Positions 16,170 through 26,343 of a DNA stretch of 64,000 bases are shown piece by piece (the stretch's first letter is position 1; each line of letters starts with the position of its first letter). The notes below the pieces were generated by a model. That model was not told the origin of the DNA. It made no database searches and saw nothing but the letters and a program-made list of their open reading frames with translations. Made by a program: the position numbers and the translations under genes. Source of the DNA: Nocardiopsis_B sediminis (GTDB lineage: Bacteria; Actinomycetota; Actinomycetes; Streptosporangiales; Streptosporangiaceae); assembly GCF_042650565.1 (NCBI RefSeq), contig NZ_JBHSBH010000002.1, positions 108,020 to 172,019 of the forward strand, in the 5' to 3' direction.

Positions 16170-17720
16170 TCAGCCGAGGGGGGTCACCGATTCGGCTGCG
16201 GCGATCACCGTGCCGTCGGCGATCAGCCCGGCGGTCTCGGCGATCTCGGGGGCGAGGTGGCGGTCGGGCCCGGGGCCGGCGACGCGGGTGCGCAGCGCGT
16301 CGCGGACCGCCGCGGTGGCAGGTGCGGGGGTGAGTGGGGCGCGCAGGTCCAGCGCGCGGGCCGCGGTGAGCAGCTCGACGGCGAGGACGCGGGTGAGGCC
16401 GTCCACGGAGCGCCGCAGTTTGCGCGCCGCCGACCAGCCCATGGCGACGTGGTCCTCCTGCATGGCCGAGCTGGGGATGGAGTCGACGCTCGCGGGCACG
16501 GCCAGGCGCTTGAGCTCGGAGACGATGGCGGCCTGGGTGTAGTGGGCGATCATCTGGCCGGAGTCGACGCCGGGGTCGTCGGCGAGGAACGCCGGCAGCC
16601 CGTGGGAGCGGGCGACGTCGAGCATCCGGTCGGTGCGGCGCTCGGCGATGGAGGCGACGTCGGCCACGGCGATCGCCAGGAAGTCGAGCACGTAGCCGAC
16701 CGGGGCGCCGTGGAAGTTGCCGTTGGACTCCACCCGCCCGTCGGGCAGGACGACGGGGTTGTCGATGACGGCGGCGAGCTCGCGCTCCGCGACGGCCTCG
16801 GCGTGGGCGAGGGTGTCGCGCGCGGCGCCGGCGACCTGGGGGGCGCAGCGCAGCGAATAGGCGTCCTGGACGCGTGCGCAGTCGGGGCCCTGGTGGGAGG
16901 CGACGATGGCCGAGCCGGCGAGCAGCGCGCGCATGTTGGCCGCGGCGGCCGCCTGCCCCGGGTGGGGGCGCAGCGCCTGGAGGTCGGCGGCGAAGACGCG
17001 GTCGGTGCCCAGCAGCGCCTCGACGCTCATGGCCGCGGTGATGTCGGCGACCCGCAGCAGGGTGTTCAGGTCGTGGCAGGCCAGCACCAGCATGCCGAGC
17101 ATGCCGTCGGTGCCGTTGATGAGCGCCAGCCCCTCCTTGGCCGCGAGGTCGACCGGGTGCAGCCCCGCAGCGGCCAGGGCCTCGGCGGCGCCCGTGCGCG
17201 CGCCGGAGGCGTCGCGGACCTCGCCTTCGCCCATCAGGGCGAGGGCGACGTGGGAGAGCGGGGCGAGGTCGCCGGAGCAGCCGAGGCTGCCGTACTCGTG
17301 GACGACGGGGGTGATCCCGGCGTTGAGCAGGCCCGCCAGCGCGTGGGCGGTGGCCGGCTCCGCCCCGGTGCCCCCGGAGGCGAGGGTGCCCAGCCGCAGC
17401 AGCATGAGCGCGCGCACCACCTCCTTCTCGACCTCGGGCCCCGTTCCCGCGGCGTGGGAGCGGATGAGGGAGCGTTGCAGCCGGGCGCGCAGCTCCGGGG
17501 CGATGTGGCGGGTGGCCAGCGCGCCGAACCCGGTGCTCACGCCGTAGGCGGGCTGCTCCCCCGCGGCGAGTTCGAGGACGCGCTTGCGCCCCGCGTGCAG
17601 GGCCTGGTCGGCGCCCTCGGTGAGGCGGACGCGTGCGCCGCCGCGTGCGACGGCGACGATGTCACCCGGGGCCGGCCGGGTGCGGCCGATCGGGATCTCC
17701 GGAGCGAGGGTCGTGGGCAT
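16170..17720 (-). CDS. hutH: Histidine ammonia-lyase
   Basis: 516 aa. The MIO electrophile forms from a Xaa-Ser-Gly triad; here it is C148-S149-G150 within YGSLGCSGDLAPLSH, so Cys replaces the usual Ala. This is expected to allow MIO formation and, as I recall, is seen in other actinobacterial histidases. YGVSTGFG (59-66) supplies the catalytic Tyr loop. The enzyme removes ammonia from histidine to give urocanate. It is the first gene of the hut operon; the start at 17720 has GGAATGGGGCC upstream, a weak site. Confidence 0.93.
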   Translation of the reverse strand: MPTTLAPEIPIGRTRPAPGDIVAVARGGARVRLTEGADQALHAGRKRVLELAAGEQPAYGVSTGFGALATRHIAPELRARLQRSLIRSHAAGTGPEVEKEVVRALMLLRLGTLASGGTGAEPATAHALAGLLNAGITPVVHEYGSLGCSGDLAPLSHVALALMGEGEVRDASGARTGAAEALAAAGLHPVDLAAKEGLALINGTDGMLGMLVLACHDLNTLLRVADITAAMSVEALLGTDRVFAADLQALRPHPGQAAAAANMRALLAGSAIVASHQGPDCARVQDAYSLRCAPQVAGAARDTLAHAEAVAERELAAVIDNPVVLPDGRVESNGNFHGAPVGYVLDFLAIAVADVASIAERRTDRMLDVARSHGLPAFLADDPGVDSGQMIAHYTQAAIVSELKRLAVPASVDSIPSSAMQEDHVAMGWSAARKLRRSVDGLTRVLAVELLTAARALDLRAPLTPAPATAAVRDALRTRVAGPGPDRHLAPEIAETAGLIADGTVIAAAESVTPLG

Positions 17721-17822
17721 GGCCCCATTCCACGCCGACGGGGCCGCCGCCCGCGACCCCCGACACGGCTCTGGTGTCCGGTATTTCAGACGCGGGCCCC
17801 CGGCGGCCGGCCCACGGTGTCG

Positions 17823-18812
17823 CTACCGGGCCGGGTCCGGGGACGGCCGGGTGTCCAGGGCGGGAAGGTCGTCCACCGGGTCGGCGTCCAGGGCGTGGCC
17901 GTGCCGGCTGCGGTAGACGACCTGGTCCAGGGCCTTCAGGCCCCGGCGGACGGCCGGATGGCGGCTGGCCCCGCTGCGGATGACCGTGAGGATCGACCGG
18001 GCCGGGCGCACGTCGCCGCTCAGCCGCACCCGGGCGATGTCGTGCTCGGCGGCGATCGGCAGCAGCCGCGGCACCAGGGAGACCCCCAGCCCGTTGCTCA
18101 CCAGCGCCGAGACGGCGATCCAGTCGGTGACGCGGTGCACGATGCGCGGGGCGAACCCGGCCGCGGCGCAGGCCACCTGGGTTATCCGGCCGTAGTCGCA
18201 ATCGGAGAGGTGCGGGACCACCCAGTCCTCGTGGGCGGTCTCGGCCAGGCGCACGGACGCGCGGCCGGCCAGCGGGTGGCCGGCCGGGACCAGGAGGTCC
18301 TGGGGGTCGTCCACCAGCCGCCGCTGCTCGAACCGGCCGTCGTCGACCGGCGGGACACCGGGGTCGGGCACGACAACGGCGAGGTCGGCGTCCTCGGCGA
18401 GCAGCAGGTCGAAGGATTCGGACTTTTCGGCCTCGGTGACGGAGACCTCCATCGCCGGGTGGACGCGGCGCAGGAGGGCGGTGGCGGGGGCGAGCAGGGT
18501 CGCCACCCCGGTGGGATAGCCGCACATGCGCAGCGGACCGGTCTCGCCGTCGGCGTGCGCGGCGAGGTCGGCCATGGCCTCCTCCCACCTGGTGGTCATG
18601 GCGTCGGCATGGCGCAGCAGCACGTGGGCAGCGGAGGTGAGGCGGATGCGCCGGCCCTCGGGTTCCAGCAGCGGCACGCCGAGGTCGCGCGAGAGCTGGC
18701 GGATCTGCTGGGAGACGGCGGAGGGGGTGAGGTGCAGCGACTCGGCCGCCGCGGTGACGGTTCCGTGGTGGTGGACCGCGCGCAGGACGCGCAGCCGGCG
18801 AAGGTCCAGCAT
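17823..18812 (-). CDS. LysR-family transcriptional regulator, probable hut regulator
   Basis: 329 aa. An N-terminal winged helix (LRVLRAVHHHGTVTAAAESLHLTPSAVSQQI) is followed by a periplasmic-binding-protein-like effector domain. It sits directly upstream of hutH in the same direction (102 bp), so it likely senses a histidine-pathway intermediate; this is positional inference. A CTACA/TGTAG inverted repeat just in front (18823-18849) may be its autoregulatory site. Confidence 0.88.
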   Translation of the reverse strand: MLDLRRLRVLRAVHHHGTVTAAAESLHLTPSAVSQQIRQLSRDLGVPLLEPEGRRIRLTSAAHVLLRHADAMTTRWEEAMADLAAHADGETGPLRMCGYPTGVATLLAPATALLRRVHPAMEVSVTEAEKSESFDLLLAEDADLAVVVPDPGVPPVDDGRFEQRRLVDDPQDLLVPAGHPLAGRASVRLAETAHEDWVVPHLSDCDYGRITQVACAAAGFAPRIVHRVTDWIAVSALVSNGLGVSLVPRLLPIAAEHDIARVRLSGDVRPARSILTVIRSGASRHPAVRRGLKALDQVVYRSRHGHALDADPVDDLPALDTRPSPDPAR

Positions 18813-18822
18813 GAAGGAAAAG

Positions 18823-18849
18823 CTACAAGGTAGCGTGCAGAAAGTGTAG
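18823..18849. promoter_or_regulatory. Inverted repeat, probable LysR-type operator
   Basis: CTACA (18823-18827) and TGTAG (18845-18849) face each other across 17 bases in the short gap between divergent genes. LysR proteins bind such dyads next to their own promoter. Confidence 0.45.
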
Positions 18850-18885
18850 ATGGACGTGAAAGATTACCGGCCCCAGACTGGGCAC

Positions 18886-19056
18886 ATGGAACGATGCGAG
18901 AGCCGCGAAGCGGCCACCACCACGTGCCCCACCTGCGGATGGCCCGATTCCGAGGTGTTCGAGGTGGTTTCCCGGCACATGGTGTCCACCGGCATGATGA
19001 TCTATACCCGGTGCCCGTGCGGGAAGTTGCGCGCCCGCACCATCACCGTGCCCTGA
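18886..19056 (+). CDS. Small zinc-ribbon protein, unknown function
   Basis: 56 aa from an ATG at 18886; an in-frame ATG at 18850 is alternative but would abut the operator-like repeat. It has CPTCGWPD near the start and CPCGK near the end, a compact four-Cys zinc ribbon. It lies in the regulator island between the LysR and IclR genes. No function known. Confidence 0.6.
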   Translation: MERCESREAATTTCPTCGWPDSEVFEVVSRHMVSTGMMIYTRCPCGKLRARTITVP

Positions 19057-19093
19057 GCCGTCCGCGCCGGCCCGTGCGTGGCACACTTCCCGC

Positions 19094-19855
19094 ATGGGCC
19101 ATGTTCCGGCGGCGACCCGGGTACTTCGCGTGCTGCGGTTCCTGGCGGCGCGCCCGGGCCCGGTGTCGGCCGCCGCGATCGCCGCGGGGCTGGGCCTGCC
19201 CCGCTCCAGCGTGTACCAGCTGCTGGAGGCCATGGCCGAAGAGGGGTTCGTGACCCACCTGCCCGAGGAGCGCCGATGGGGCCTGGGGCTGGCGGCGTTC
19301 GAGATCGGCTCCGCCTACCTGCGCCACGACCCCCTGGAGCGCCTGGCGCGTCCCCTGCTGGAGCGGCTGAGCGCCGAGACCGGCGCCACCGCCCACCTGG
19401 GGGTGCTGCACGGGGCCGACACGCTCTACCTGCTCAAGGAGCAGCCGCCGCACACTCCGGCCCTGGTCACCGCCGTGGGCGTGCGCCTGCCGGCGCACCT
19501 GACGGCGTCGGGGCGCGCACTGCTGGCGCACCTGCCGCGCGCTCAGGTCCGGGCGCTCTACCCCGGCGCGGCGCACTTCGTCGACCGGACCGGCCGCGGT
19601 CCCCGCTCACCGGGGGACCTGCGCGAGCGCCTCGCCGTGGAACGGCGCCAGGGGTTCTCCACCGAGGAATACCAGGTGACCGAGGGGTTCTCGTCGGTGG
19701 CGGCGGCCGCCTTCGACCACAACGCGGCCCCGGTGGCCTCGATCGGGCTCACCGTTCCCAGCGCCCGCCCGGTCAGCCCGTCCGGACTGGCCGCCCGGGC
19801 GCGCGACGCCGCGGCCGAACTCACCCGCCGCCTGGGCGGGCGCGCCCCGGGCTGA
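19094..19855 (+). CDS. IclR-family transcriptional regulator
   Basis: 253 aa. The N-terminal winged helix (ATRVLRVLRFLAA, LPRSSVYQLLEAM) precedes the effector domain with GRALLAHLP and YQVTEGFSSVAAAAFDH motifs. Its position next to the hut cluster makes it a second candidate hut regulator, but the target is unproven. Confidence 0.88.
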   Translation: MGHVPAATRVLRVLRFLAARPGPVSAAAIAAGLGLPRSSVYQLLEAMAEEGFVTHLPEERRWGLGLAAFEIGSAYLRHDPLERLARPLLERLSAETGATAHLGVLHGADTLYLLKEQPPHTPALVTAVGVRLPAHLTASGRALLAHLPRAQVRALYPGAAHFVDRTGRGPRSPGDLRERLAVERRQGFSTEEYQVTEGFSSVAAAAFDHNAAPVASIGLTVPSARPVSPSGLAARARDAAAELTRRLGGRAPG

Positions 19856-19888
19856 GCGCCGGGCCGAAGGCGGCCCCGGATGCGCCGA

Positions 19889-19932
19889 CGGCCGCCCCGC
19901 CCGCCCGGTGCGGGGCGGACGGGAGGCGGCCG
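19889..19932. terminator. Probable bidirectional terminator
   Basis: CGGCCGCC (19889-19896) pairs with GGCGGCCG (19925-19932), with further GC pairing inside, between convergent iclR-type and rbpA genes. Confidence 0.55.
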
Positions 19933-19938
19933 GGACGG

Positions 19939-20310
19939 TCAGCCCGCGTTGGCCCGCATGAACGCCTGGACCTCGGCGCGGTCCGCGCGGAGCTTGGCGA
20001 GCGCCTCGTCGAGGATGAGCCTGCCCTCCTCCTCGCTGCGGCGCTCCTTCACGTAGGCCAGGTGCGTCTTGTAGGGCTCGGTGCGCGGCGGAGCCGGGGG
20101 GTTCTGCGGGTCCTTGCCCGCGGGGAAGCCGCAGCGAGGGCAGTCCCACTCCTCGGGGACCGCGGCCTCGTGAGCGAAGCTCGGCACGACCTCATGCTTG
20201 TTGGCGCAGTAGAACGGGACGCGGACCCGCGGCGCGGACTCGCCCCGCTCGGCCTCGCCCATCGGACCGGCGCCGACGCGGCTGCCACGGATGGCACTGC
20301 CACTACCCAC
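19939..20310 (-). CDS. rbpA: RNA polymerase-binding protein RbpA
   Basis: 123 aa. The zinc-binding core (YCANKHE, then CPRCGFPAG), the basic TEPYKTHLAYVKERRS linker and the C-terminal helix EAGRL-type sigma-interaction domain match RbpA. It contacts RNA polymerase and stabilises open complexes with the principal sigma factor. A GTG start at 20310 follows AAGGAG. It is unique to actinobacteria, which supports the assignment of the window. Confidence 0.95.
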   Translation of the reverse strand: MGSGSAIRGSRVGAGPMGEAERGESAPRVRVPFYCANKHEVVPSFAHEAAVPEEWDCPRCGFPAGKDPQNPPAPPRTEPYKTHLAYVKERRSEEEGRLILDEALAKLRADRAEVQAFMRANAG

Positions 20311-20430
20311 GAAAACTCCTTAGGCGGACATACCCCCACAAAAGGGGAAACCTGATGCGCGCTCCGCACGCACAGCGACAAGGTGCGGTCGGCGCGCGCC
20401 CGTGCCGTCCACGGGCACGGGCTCGGACGA

Positions 20431-20667
20431 CTACGCTCCCCGGTTGATCAGCAGCCCGAGAACGACGGCGCTCACGATCCAGATGAGGCCCAATGCGACC
20501 GTCAGGCGGTCGAGGTTGCGCTCGACCACCGAGGATCCGCCCAGGGAGGAGGTGACACCGCCACCGAACAGATCGGACAGGCCGCCGCCCTTGCCCTTGT
20601 GGAGGAGGACCAGCAGGATCAGCAGCACGCTGCAAAGCATCACGACAATGGACAGACCGAGGATCAC
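20431..20667 (-). CDS. secG: Preprotein translocase subunit SecG
   Basis: 78 aa from a GTG at 20667 (GGGTGAG upstream). Two membrane helices flank LHKGKGGGLSDLFGGG, the conserved SecG loop. It is an accessory part of SecYEG. It sits 328 bp past tpiA in the usual gap-pgk-tpiA-secG order. Confidence 0.93.
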   Translation of the reverse strand: MILGLSIVVMLCSVLLILLVLLHKGKGGGLSDLFGGGVTSSLGGSSVVERNLDRLTVALGLIWIVSAVVLGLLINRGA

Positions 20668-20995
20668 ACGCTCACCCGTAGCTCGACCCCGACGAGGGGA
20701 TTGACGACCTTGGGCCCCAAGACCGCGTTATCGCCACTCGGCTGGGCCAAGGGCCCGGCGGAGGAGGGACCGGGGACAGTTCTCGATTTTACCGTGCGCC
20801 CGCGAGGGCACCGGCTCGTTCCCAAGGGTAAACCCTTTCGGGCAGTCTAACCCGACCCGCGCACCGCTCGGTTCCGCCTCGGCTGCGCTCCGCGCACGGC
20901 CGGTGGCCGGGAACGATACCCGGGCCGCCGGGCCCCCGCCTGCGCGGCGGCCCGGCGGCGCCGTCCGGTGCCGGCGATCACACCGGCGCCGGCGG
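20668..20995 (-). other. tpiA-secG intergenic region with hairpin and candidate secG promoter
   Basis: CCGGGCCGCC (20920-20929) pairs with GGCGGCCCGG (20946-20955), a likely terminator after tpiA. GGTTAGACTG near 20847-20855 on the minus strand resembles a -10. AAGGGT/ACCCTT at 20824-20837 is a small dyad. No tRNA or gene found. Confidence 0.5.
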
Positions 20996-21775
20996 CTACT
21001 TGCCCAGGCGCGAGAGCTTGACGAACTCGTCGGGCTTGAGGCTCGCGCCGCCGACGAGGGCACCGTCGACGTCGCTCTTGGCCATGATCCCGGCGATGTT
21101 GTCGGCCTTGACCGAGCCGCCGTAGAGGATCCGGCTCGCGCGCGAGACCTCGGGCGAGTACAGCTCGCCGAGGCGCACGCGCAGCGCCCCGCACACCTCC
21201 TGGGCGTCGTCGGGGGTGGCGACCTCGCCGGTCCCGATGGCCCAGACGGGCTCGTAGGCGACCACGAGCCGTTCGGCCTGCTCGGCGGTGACGCCCTTCA
21301 GCGCGCCGTCGAGCTGCGCCAGGGAGTGGGACACCTGGTCGCCGGCCTTGCGGACGTCCAGGCCCTCTCCCAGGCACAGGATCGGGGTGATGTCGTTGGC
21401 GAACGCCGCCTTCACCTTGGCGTTGACGACGGCGTCGTCCTCCTTGTGGTACTCCCGGCGCTCGGAGTGCCCGGCCAGGACATAGGAGCAGCCCAGCTTG
21501 GCCAGCATCGCACCGGAGATCTCGCCGGTGTAGGCGCCCTTGTCGTGCTGGGAGATGTCCTGCGCGCCGTAGCCGATGCGCAGCTTGTCGCCGTCGACCA
21601 GGGTCTGCACGCTGCGCAGGCTGGTGAAGGGCGGCAGCACCACGATCTCGGCGGCGTCGAAGTCGGCGTCGTTGAGCGCGAACGCCATCTTCTGCACCAG
21701 GGCGATGGCCTCAAGGTGGTTGTTGTTGAGCTTCCAGTTGCCCGCGATCAGCGGCGTGCGCTTGGCTTCTGCCAT
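20996..21775 (-). CDS. tpiA: Triosephosphate isomerase
   Basis: 259 aa TIM barrel. AGNWKLN (with N and K), SYVLAGHSERR (catalytic His), AYEPVWAIGTG (catalytic Glu) and LYGGSVKADN are all present. It interconverts DHAP and glyceraldehyde 3-phosphate. Start ATG at 21775, 61 bp after pgk, so probably co-transcribed. Confidence 0.97.
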   Translation of the reverse strand: MAEAKRTPLIAGNWKLNNNHLEAIALVQKMAFALNDADFDAAEIVVLPPFTSLRSVQTLVDGDKLRIGYGAQDISQHDKGAYTGEISGAMLAKLGCSYVLAGHSERREYHKEDDAVVNAKVKAAFANDITPILCLGEGLDVRKAGDQVSHSLAQLDGALKGVTAEQAERLVVAYEPVWAIGTGEVATPDDAQEVCGALRVRLGELYSPEVSRASRILYGGSVKADNIAGIMAKSDVDGALVGGASLKPDEFVKLSRLGK

Positions 21776-21836
21776 GGTCCGTCCTTGATGAAGCGGTTGA
21801 TGCCGGTGCGTGCGGGGCGGCGCGCCCCGCACGGGG

Positions 21837-23024
21837 TCAGTCGTCGAGGGCCTCGATGCCCGGGAGGGGCTTGCCCTCCAGGTACTCCAGGCTGGCACCG
21901 CCGCCGGTGGAGATGTGGCCGAACGCACTCTCCTCGAAGCCGAGCGCGCGCACCGCGGCCGCGGAGTCGCCGCCGCCCACGACGGTGAACGCCGCCGACT
22001 GCGTGAGCGCCAGGGCCAGCTCGCGCGTGCCGTGGGAGTACGGCTCCAGCTCGAACACGCCCATGGGCCCGTTCCAGAACACGGTCGCGGCGTCGGCCAG
22101 CTTCTGCGCGAACAGCTCCTGGCTCTTGGGGCCGATGTCCAGGCCCATCCGGTCGGCGGGGATGGCGTCGGCGGCGACCGGCGCGTGCGGGGCCTCGGCG
22201 GAGAACGCCTCGGCGGCCACGACGTCGACGGGCAGCACGATCTCCACGCCCTGCTTCTCGGCGCGCTCCAGGTAGCCGCGGACGGTGTCGAGCTGGTCGG
22301 CCTCGAGCAGGCTGGAACCGACCTCGTAGCCCTTGGCCTTGAGGAAGGTGAAGACCATGCCGCCGCCGATGAGCAGGCGGTCGGCGGTCCCCAGCAGATT
22401 GTCGATCACGCCGAGCTTGTCGGAGACCTTGGAGCCGCCGAGCACGACGGCGTAGGGCCGCTCGGGGTCGCCGGTGAGCTTGCGCAGCACCTCGATCTCG
22501 GCGAGGACCAGGCCGCCGACCGCGTGCGGCAGCCGCTGCGGCAGGTCGACGACGCTCGCGTGCCTGCGGTGGACCGCTCCGAAGCCGTCGCCGACGTAGA
22601 GGTCAGCGAGGCCGGCGAGGCGGTCGGCGAACTCGGCGCGCTCGGCGTCGTCCTTGCTGGTCTCGCCGGGCTCGAAGCGCAGGTTCTCGACCAGCGCGAC
22701 CTCGCCGTCGGCGAGCGCGCCGGTGACGGCGCGGGCGGACTCCCCCGCCGTGTCGGACGCGAAGGCGACCGGGGCGCCCAGCAGCTCGCCGAGGCGGGCC
22801 GCGACGGGGCGCAGCGAGAACTTCGGGTCGGGGGCGCCCTTGGGGCGGCCCAGGTGCGCGGCCACGACGACGCGGGCGCCGCGGTCGCGAAGCGTGGTGA
22901 TGGTGGGCAGGCTGGCCCGGATCCGGCCGTCGTCGGTGATGCGCTCACCGTCGAGCGGGACGTTCAGATCGGCCCGGACGAACACGCGCTTGCCCGAGAC
23001 GTCGAGGTCATCGATCGTCCGCAA
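21837..23024 (-). CDS. pgk: Phosphoglycerate kinase
   Basis: 395 aa, full length. RTIDDLDVSGKRVFVRADLNVPL opens the protein, HLGRPKG, VLGGSKVSDK and GGGDSAAAV follow. It makes ATP and 3-phosphoglycerate in glycolysis. It lies downstream of gap across a 14-bp hairpin. Confidence 0.97.
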   Translation of the reverse strand: MRTIDDLDVSGKRVFVRADLNVPLDGERITDDGRIRASLPTITTLRDRGARVVVAAHLGRPKGAPDPKFSLRPVAARLGELLGAPVAFASDTAGESARAVTGALADGEVALVENLRFEPGETSKDDAERAEFADRLAGLADLYVGDGFGAVHRRHASVVDLPQRLPHAVGGLVLAEIEVLRKLTGDPERPYAVVLGGSKVSDKLGVIDNLLGTADRLLIGGGMVFTFLKAKGYEVGSSLLEADQLDTVRGYLERAEKQGVEIVLPVDVVAAEAFSAEAPHAPVAADAIPADRMGLDIGPKSQELFAQKLADAATVFWNGPMGVFELEPYSHGTRELALALTQSAAFTVVGGGDSAAAVRALGFEESAFGHISTGGGASLEYLEGKPLPGIEALDD

Positions 23025-23078
23025 GTTGCTCTTCCTTCCGCGGGAGGCCGACCGTGCGGGGCCCGGCGCTCACACGCC

Positions 23079-23117
23079 GGTGGCGCCCCTTCACGTGCAC
23101 TGCGAAGGGGCGCCACC
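23079..23117 (-). terminator. Hairpin between gap and pgk
   Basis: GGTGGCGCCCCTTC (23079-23092) pairs perfectly with GAAGGGGCGCCACC (23104-23117), with an 11-nt loop. It could end gap mRNA partially or protect the upstream message, setting different gap and pgk levels. Confidence 0.7.
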
Positions 23118-23146
23118 CCGGGCGCCCGCACGGTGAGCGGTCAGCG

Positions 23147-24151
<1,005 letters not shown>

Positions 24152-24580
24152 GGTAACCAATCTCCTCACGTGGTCGTGGGTAGCGATGACACGTCCGGCG
24201 CCGGGCGCCGGATCGCGGAAGACGAGCGCTGGGGGTTCACGGCCGAGCCTATCGCTCCTGTCGGCGGGCAGGGGCGATGACCCCGGCCGCCTGGCCGGTC
24301 ACCGCGGCGCCGCTCTCAGCTTGGCACCGCCCGGCATGGGAGGTCTAGACCATTTTCCGAAGTTTTCGCAGGTCCGGAGCGCCTCACAAAAGCGCACAGC
24401 CGCATCGGACCCTCGCCCGCCCCGCCGTCACGCAGGGTGATCGCCGGGGGCGGCGGCGGGCCGCCCGGAGCCCGGGGAGCGGGCCCCACCGCACCGCGGC
24501 CGGGCGCGGCACCGCACCCGGCACGGCGTGAACTTCTGTCGTTAACGCCGTGTTACCGGGACGGGCGGAACGCCCGGCGG
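24152..24580 (-). other. whiA-gap intergenic region
   Basis: No gene seen in 429 bp. GGTCTAGACC (24342-24351), a perfect 10-bp palindrome with an AT-rich GGAAAATGG-like block beside it, may be part of the gap promoter. GGGCG/CGCCC at 24563-24575 just after the whiA stop is a weak terminator candidate. Confidence 0.45.
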
Positions 24581-25561
24581 TCAGGGCACGAGCATGTCGG
24601 GGGTCAGGTTGGCGTCGGTCCCGGGAACGCCCAGGTCACAGGCGCGCTTGTCGGCCATGGCCAGCAGCCGCCGGATCCGCCCGGCGATGGCGTCCTTGGT
24701 CAGCGGGGGCGCCGAGAGCTGGCCCAGCTCCTCCAGCGACGCCTGCTTGTGGGCCAGGCGCAGCCGGCCGGCGGCCACCAGGTGGTCGGGGGCTTCTTCG
24801 CCCAGGATCTCCAGGGCCCGTTCGACGCGCGCCCCCGCCGCCACGGCCGCGCGGGCGCTGCGCCGCAGGTTGGCGTCGTCGAAGTTGGCCAGCCGGTTGG
24901 CGGTCGCCCGCACCTCGCGGCGCATCCGCCGCTCCTCCCAGGCCAGCACGCTCTGGTGGGCGCCGAGCAGGGTGAGCAGCGCGCCGATGGAGTCGCCGTC
25001 GCGCACCACGACCCGGTCGACGCCGCGGACCTCGCGGGCCTTGGCGTGCACCTTGAGCCGGCGGGCGGCTCCCACGAGCGCGAGCGCGGCCTCGGGCCCC
25101 GGGCAGGTGACCTCCAGCGACATCGAGCGCCCCGGCTCGGTCAGCGAGCCGTGCGCGATGAAGGCGCCGCGCCACGCGGATTCGGCGTCGCAGGCGCCGC
25201 CGGCGACGACGTGCCGGGGCAGGCCCCGCACGGGCCGCCCGTTGTTGTCGATCAGGCCGGTCTGGCGGGCGAGGCTCTCGCCCTCCTTGATGACCCGGAC
25301 CACGTAGCGGTTGCCCTTGCGCAGGCCGCTGGGGGCCAGGACGACGACCTCGGACTCGTGGCCGAACACCTCGGAGACGTCCTTGCGCAGCCGCCGCGCG
25401 GCCGCACCGGTGTCGAGCTCGGCCTCGATCACGATGCGCCCGCTCACCAGGTGCAGGCCACCGGTGAAGCGGAGGATCGTGGAGACCTCGGCCTTCCGGC
25501 AGCATGGTTTCAGAACGGTCAATCGGCTCAACTCGTCCTTCACCACGCCGGTCATCGCCAT
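24581..25561 (-). CDS. whiA: Sporulation and cell-division regulator WhiA
   Basis: 326 aa. The N-terminal LAGLIDADG-like half starts TGVVKDELSRL and includes FTGGLHLVSG; the C-terminal helix-turn-helix ends with LPPLTKDAI-type and LLAMADKRAC segments. In Streptomyces it works with WhiB on division genes. A GGAGGG ribosome-binding site precedes ATG 25561. Conserved gene order uvrC-rapZ-yvcK-whiA supports the call, interrupted here by a DUF488 gene. Confidence 0.95.
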   Translation of the reverse strand: MAMTGVVKDELSRLTVLKPCCRKAEVSTILRFTGGLHLVSGRIVIEAELDTGAAARRLRKDVSEVFGHESEVVVLAPSGLRKGNRYVVRVIKEGESLARQTGLIDNNGRPVRGLPRHVVAGGACDAESAWRGAFIAHGSLTEPGRSMSLEVTCPGPEAALALVGAARRLKVHAKAREVRGVDRVVVRDGDSIGALLTLLGAHQSVLAWEERRMRREVRATANRLANFDDANLRRSARAAVAAGARVERALEILGEEAPDHLVAAGRLRLAHKQASLEELGQLSAPPLTKDAIAGRIRRLLAMADKRACDLGVPGTDANLTPDMLVP

Positions 25562-25905
25562 GGATGCCGCCCTCCCCTGGAACTGGCCACCGCCGGCGGC
25601 GGTGGGTGCACGCTGTCCGTCCTCCGTCGCAGACTACTGGCCCCGTGCCGGTTACCCCACGCGCCCGGCCGCGTGTCCAATCACCCTGCTAGATCCGGCG
25701 AGTCGTGGTTTCCGGCTTCGGGTGATCTTGCTCCGGAATGCGCTGGGGGCGCCGCACGGGACGGGTGCGGGGCGCGGGCGGCGGGACGGGATCGCGGCGG
25801 GAACCGGGCGGTCCAGACGGGGAAAACGGTCGGCCGGAACCGGCGGCCGACCATGGGCGGCCGCCGACCTGGCCACCGGGCCGGGGCCGGAGACAGCGGG
25901 CGGGC
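25562..25905 (-). other. whiA upstream region with a hairpin after the DUF488 gene
   Basis: GGTCGGCCGG with CCGG-CG-GCCGACC (25828-25852) forms a bulged stem that may terminate the DUF488 transcript, leaving whiA to its own promoter. Nothing else seen. Confidence 0.4.
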
Positions 25906-26283
25906 TCAGCGCCGGGCGTGCTCCAAGAGGTGGTCGCGCAGGACCACGGCCTGGTTGTGCTCGGGGTCCTTGGCCCCGTACAGCAGGGTGACCGGGCCCT
26001 GCCGCACCGCCTCCAGCAGCGGATCGAGTGCCTCGGGCCGCGACTCCAGCTCCGCGACGTAGCGCCGGCGGAACTCGTCCCACTTGGCGGGGTCGTGGCC
26101 GAACCACTTGCGGAGCTCGTTGCTGGGCGCGGCCTCCTTGGGCCAGCCGTCGAGGCTCAGGGCCTCCTTGCGCACCCCGCGCGGCCACAGCCGGTCGACC
26201 AGGAACACCCGCCCACGGGGCGGGTCGTGCACGGCGTCGTGGACCCGGCACAGATCGATGCGCGGTGGCTTCTCAGCTGCCAT
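25906..26283 (-). CDS. DUF488 family protein
   Basis: 125 aa. LVDRLWPRGVRKEAL, WFGHDPAKWDEFRRRY, LLYGAKDPEHNQAVVLRDHL are the family's landmarks. DUF488 proteins are small globular proteins, often misnamed as uroporphyrin methyltransferases; the function is unknown. It is inserted between yvcK and whiA, which usually adjoin. Confidence 0.88.
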   Translation of the reverse strand: MAAEKPPRIDLCRVHDAVHDPPRGRVFLVDRLWPRGVRKEALSLDGWPKEAAPSNELRKWFGHDPAKWDEFRRRYVAELESRPEALDPLLEAVRQGPVTLLYGAKDPEHNQAVVLRDHLLEHARR

Positions 26284-26343
26284 ATGCGGCCACTGCCCCG
26301 CAGGCGCCGGGCCAACCCTCCCGGTCCCGGCAGCGGGCGGGGC

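Noticed and set aside
12531..18833. Several very long plus- and minus-strand frames over the hut genes
   Set aside because: These are shadow frames produced by GC-rich third positions; the real genes run on the minus strand with recognised motifs.
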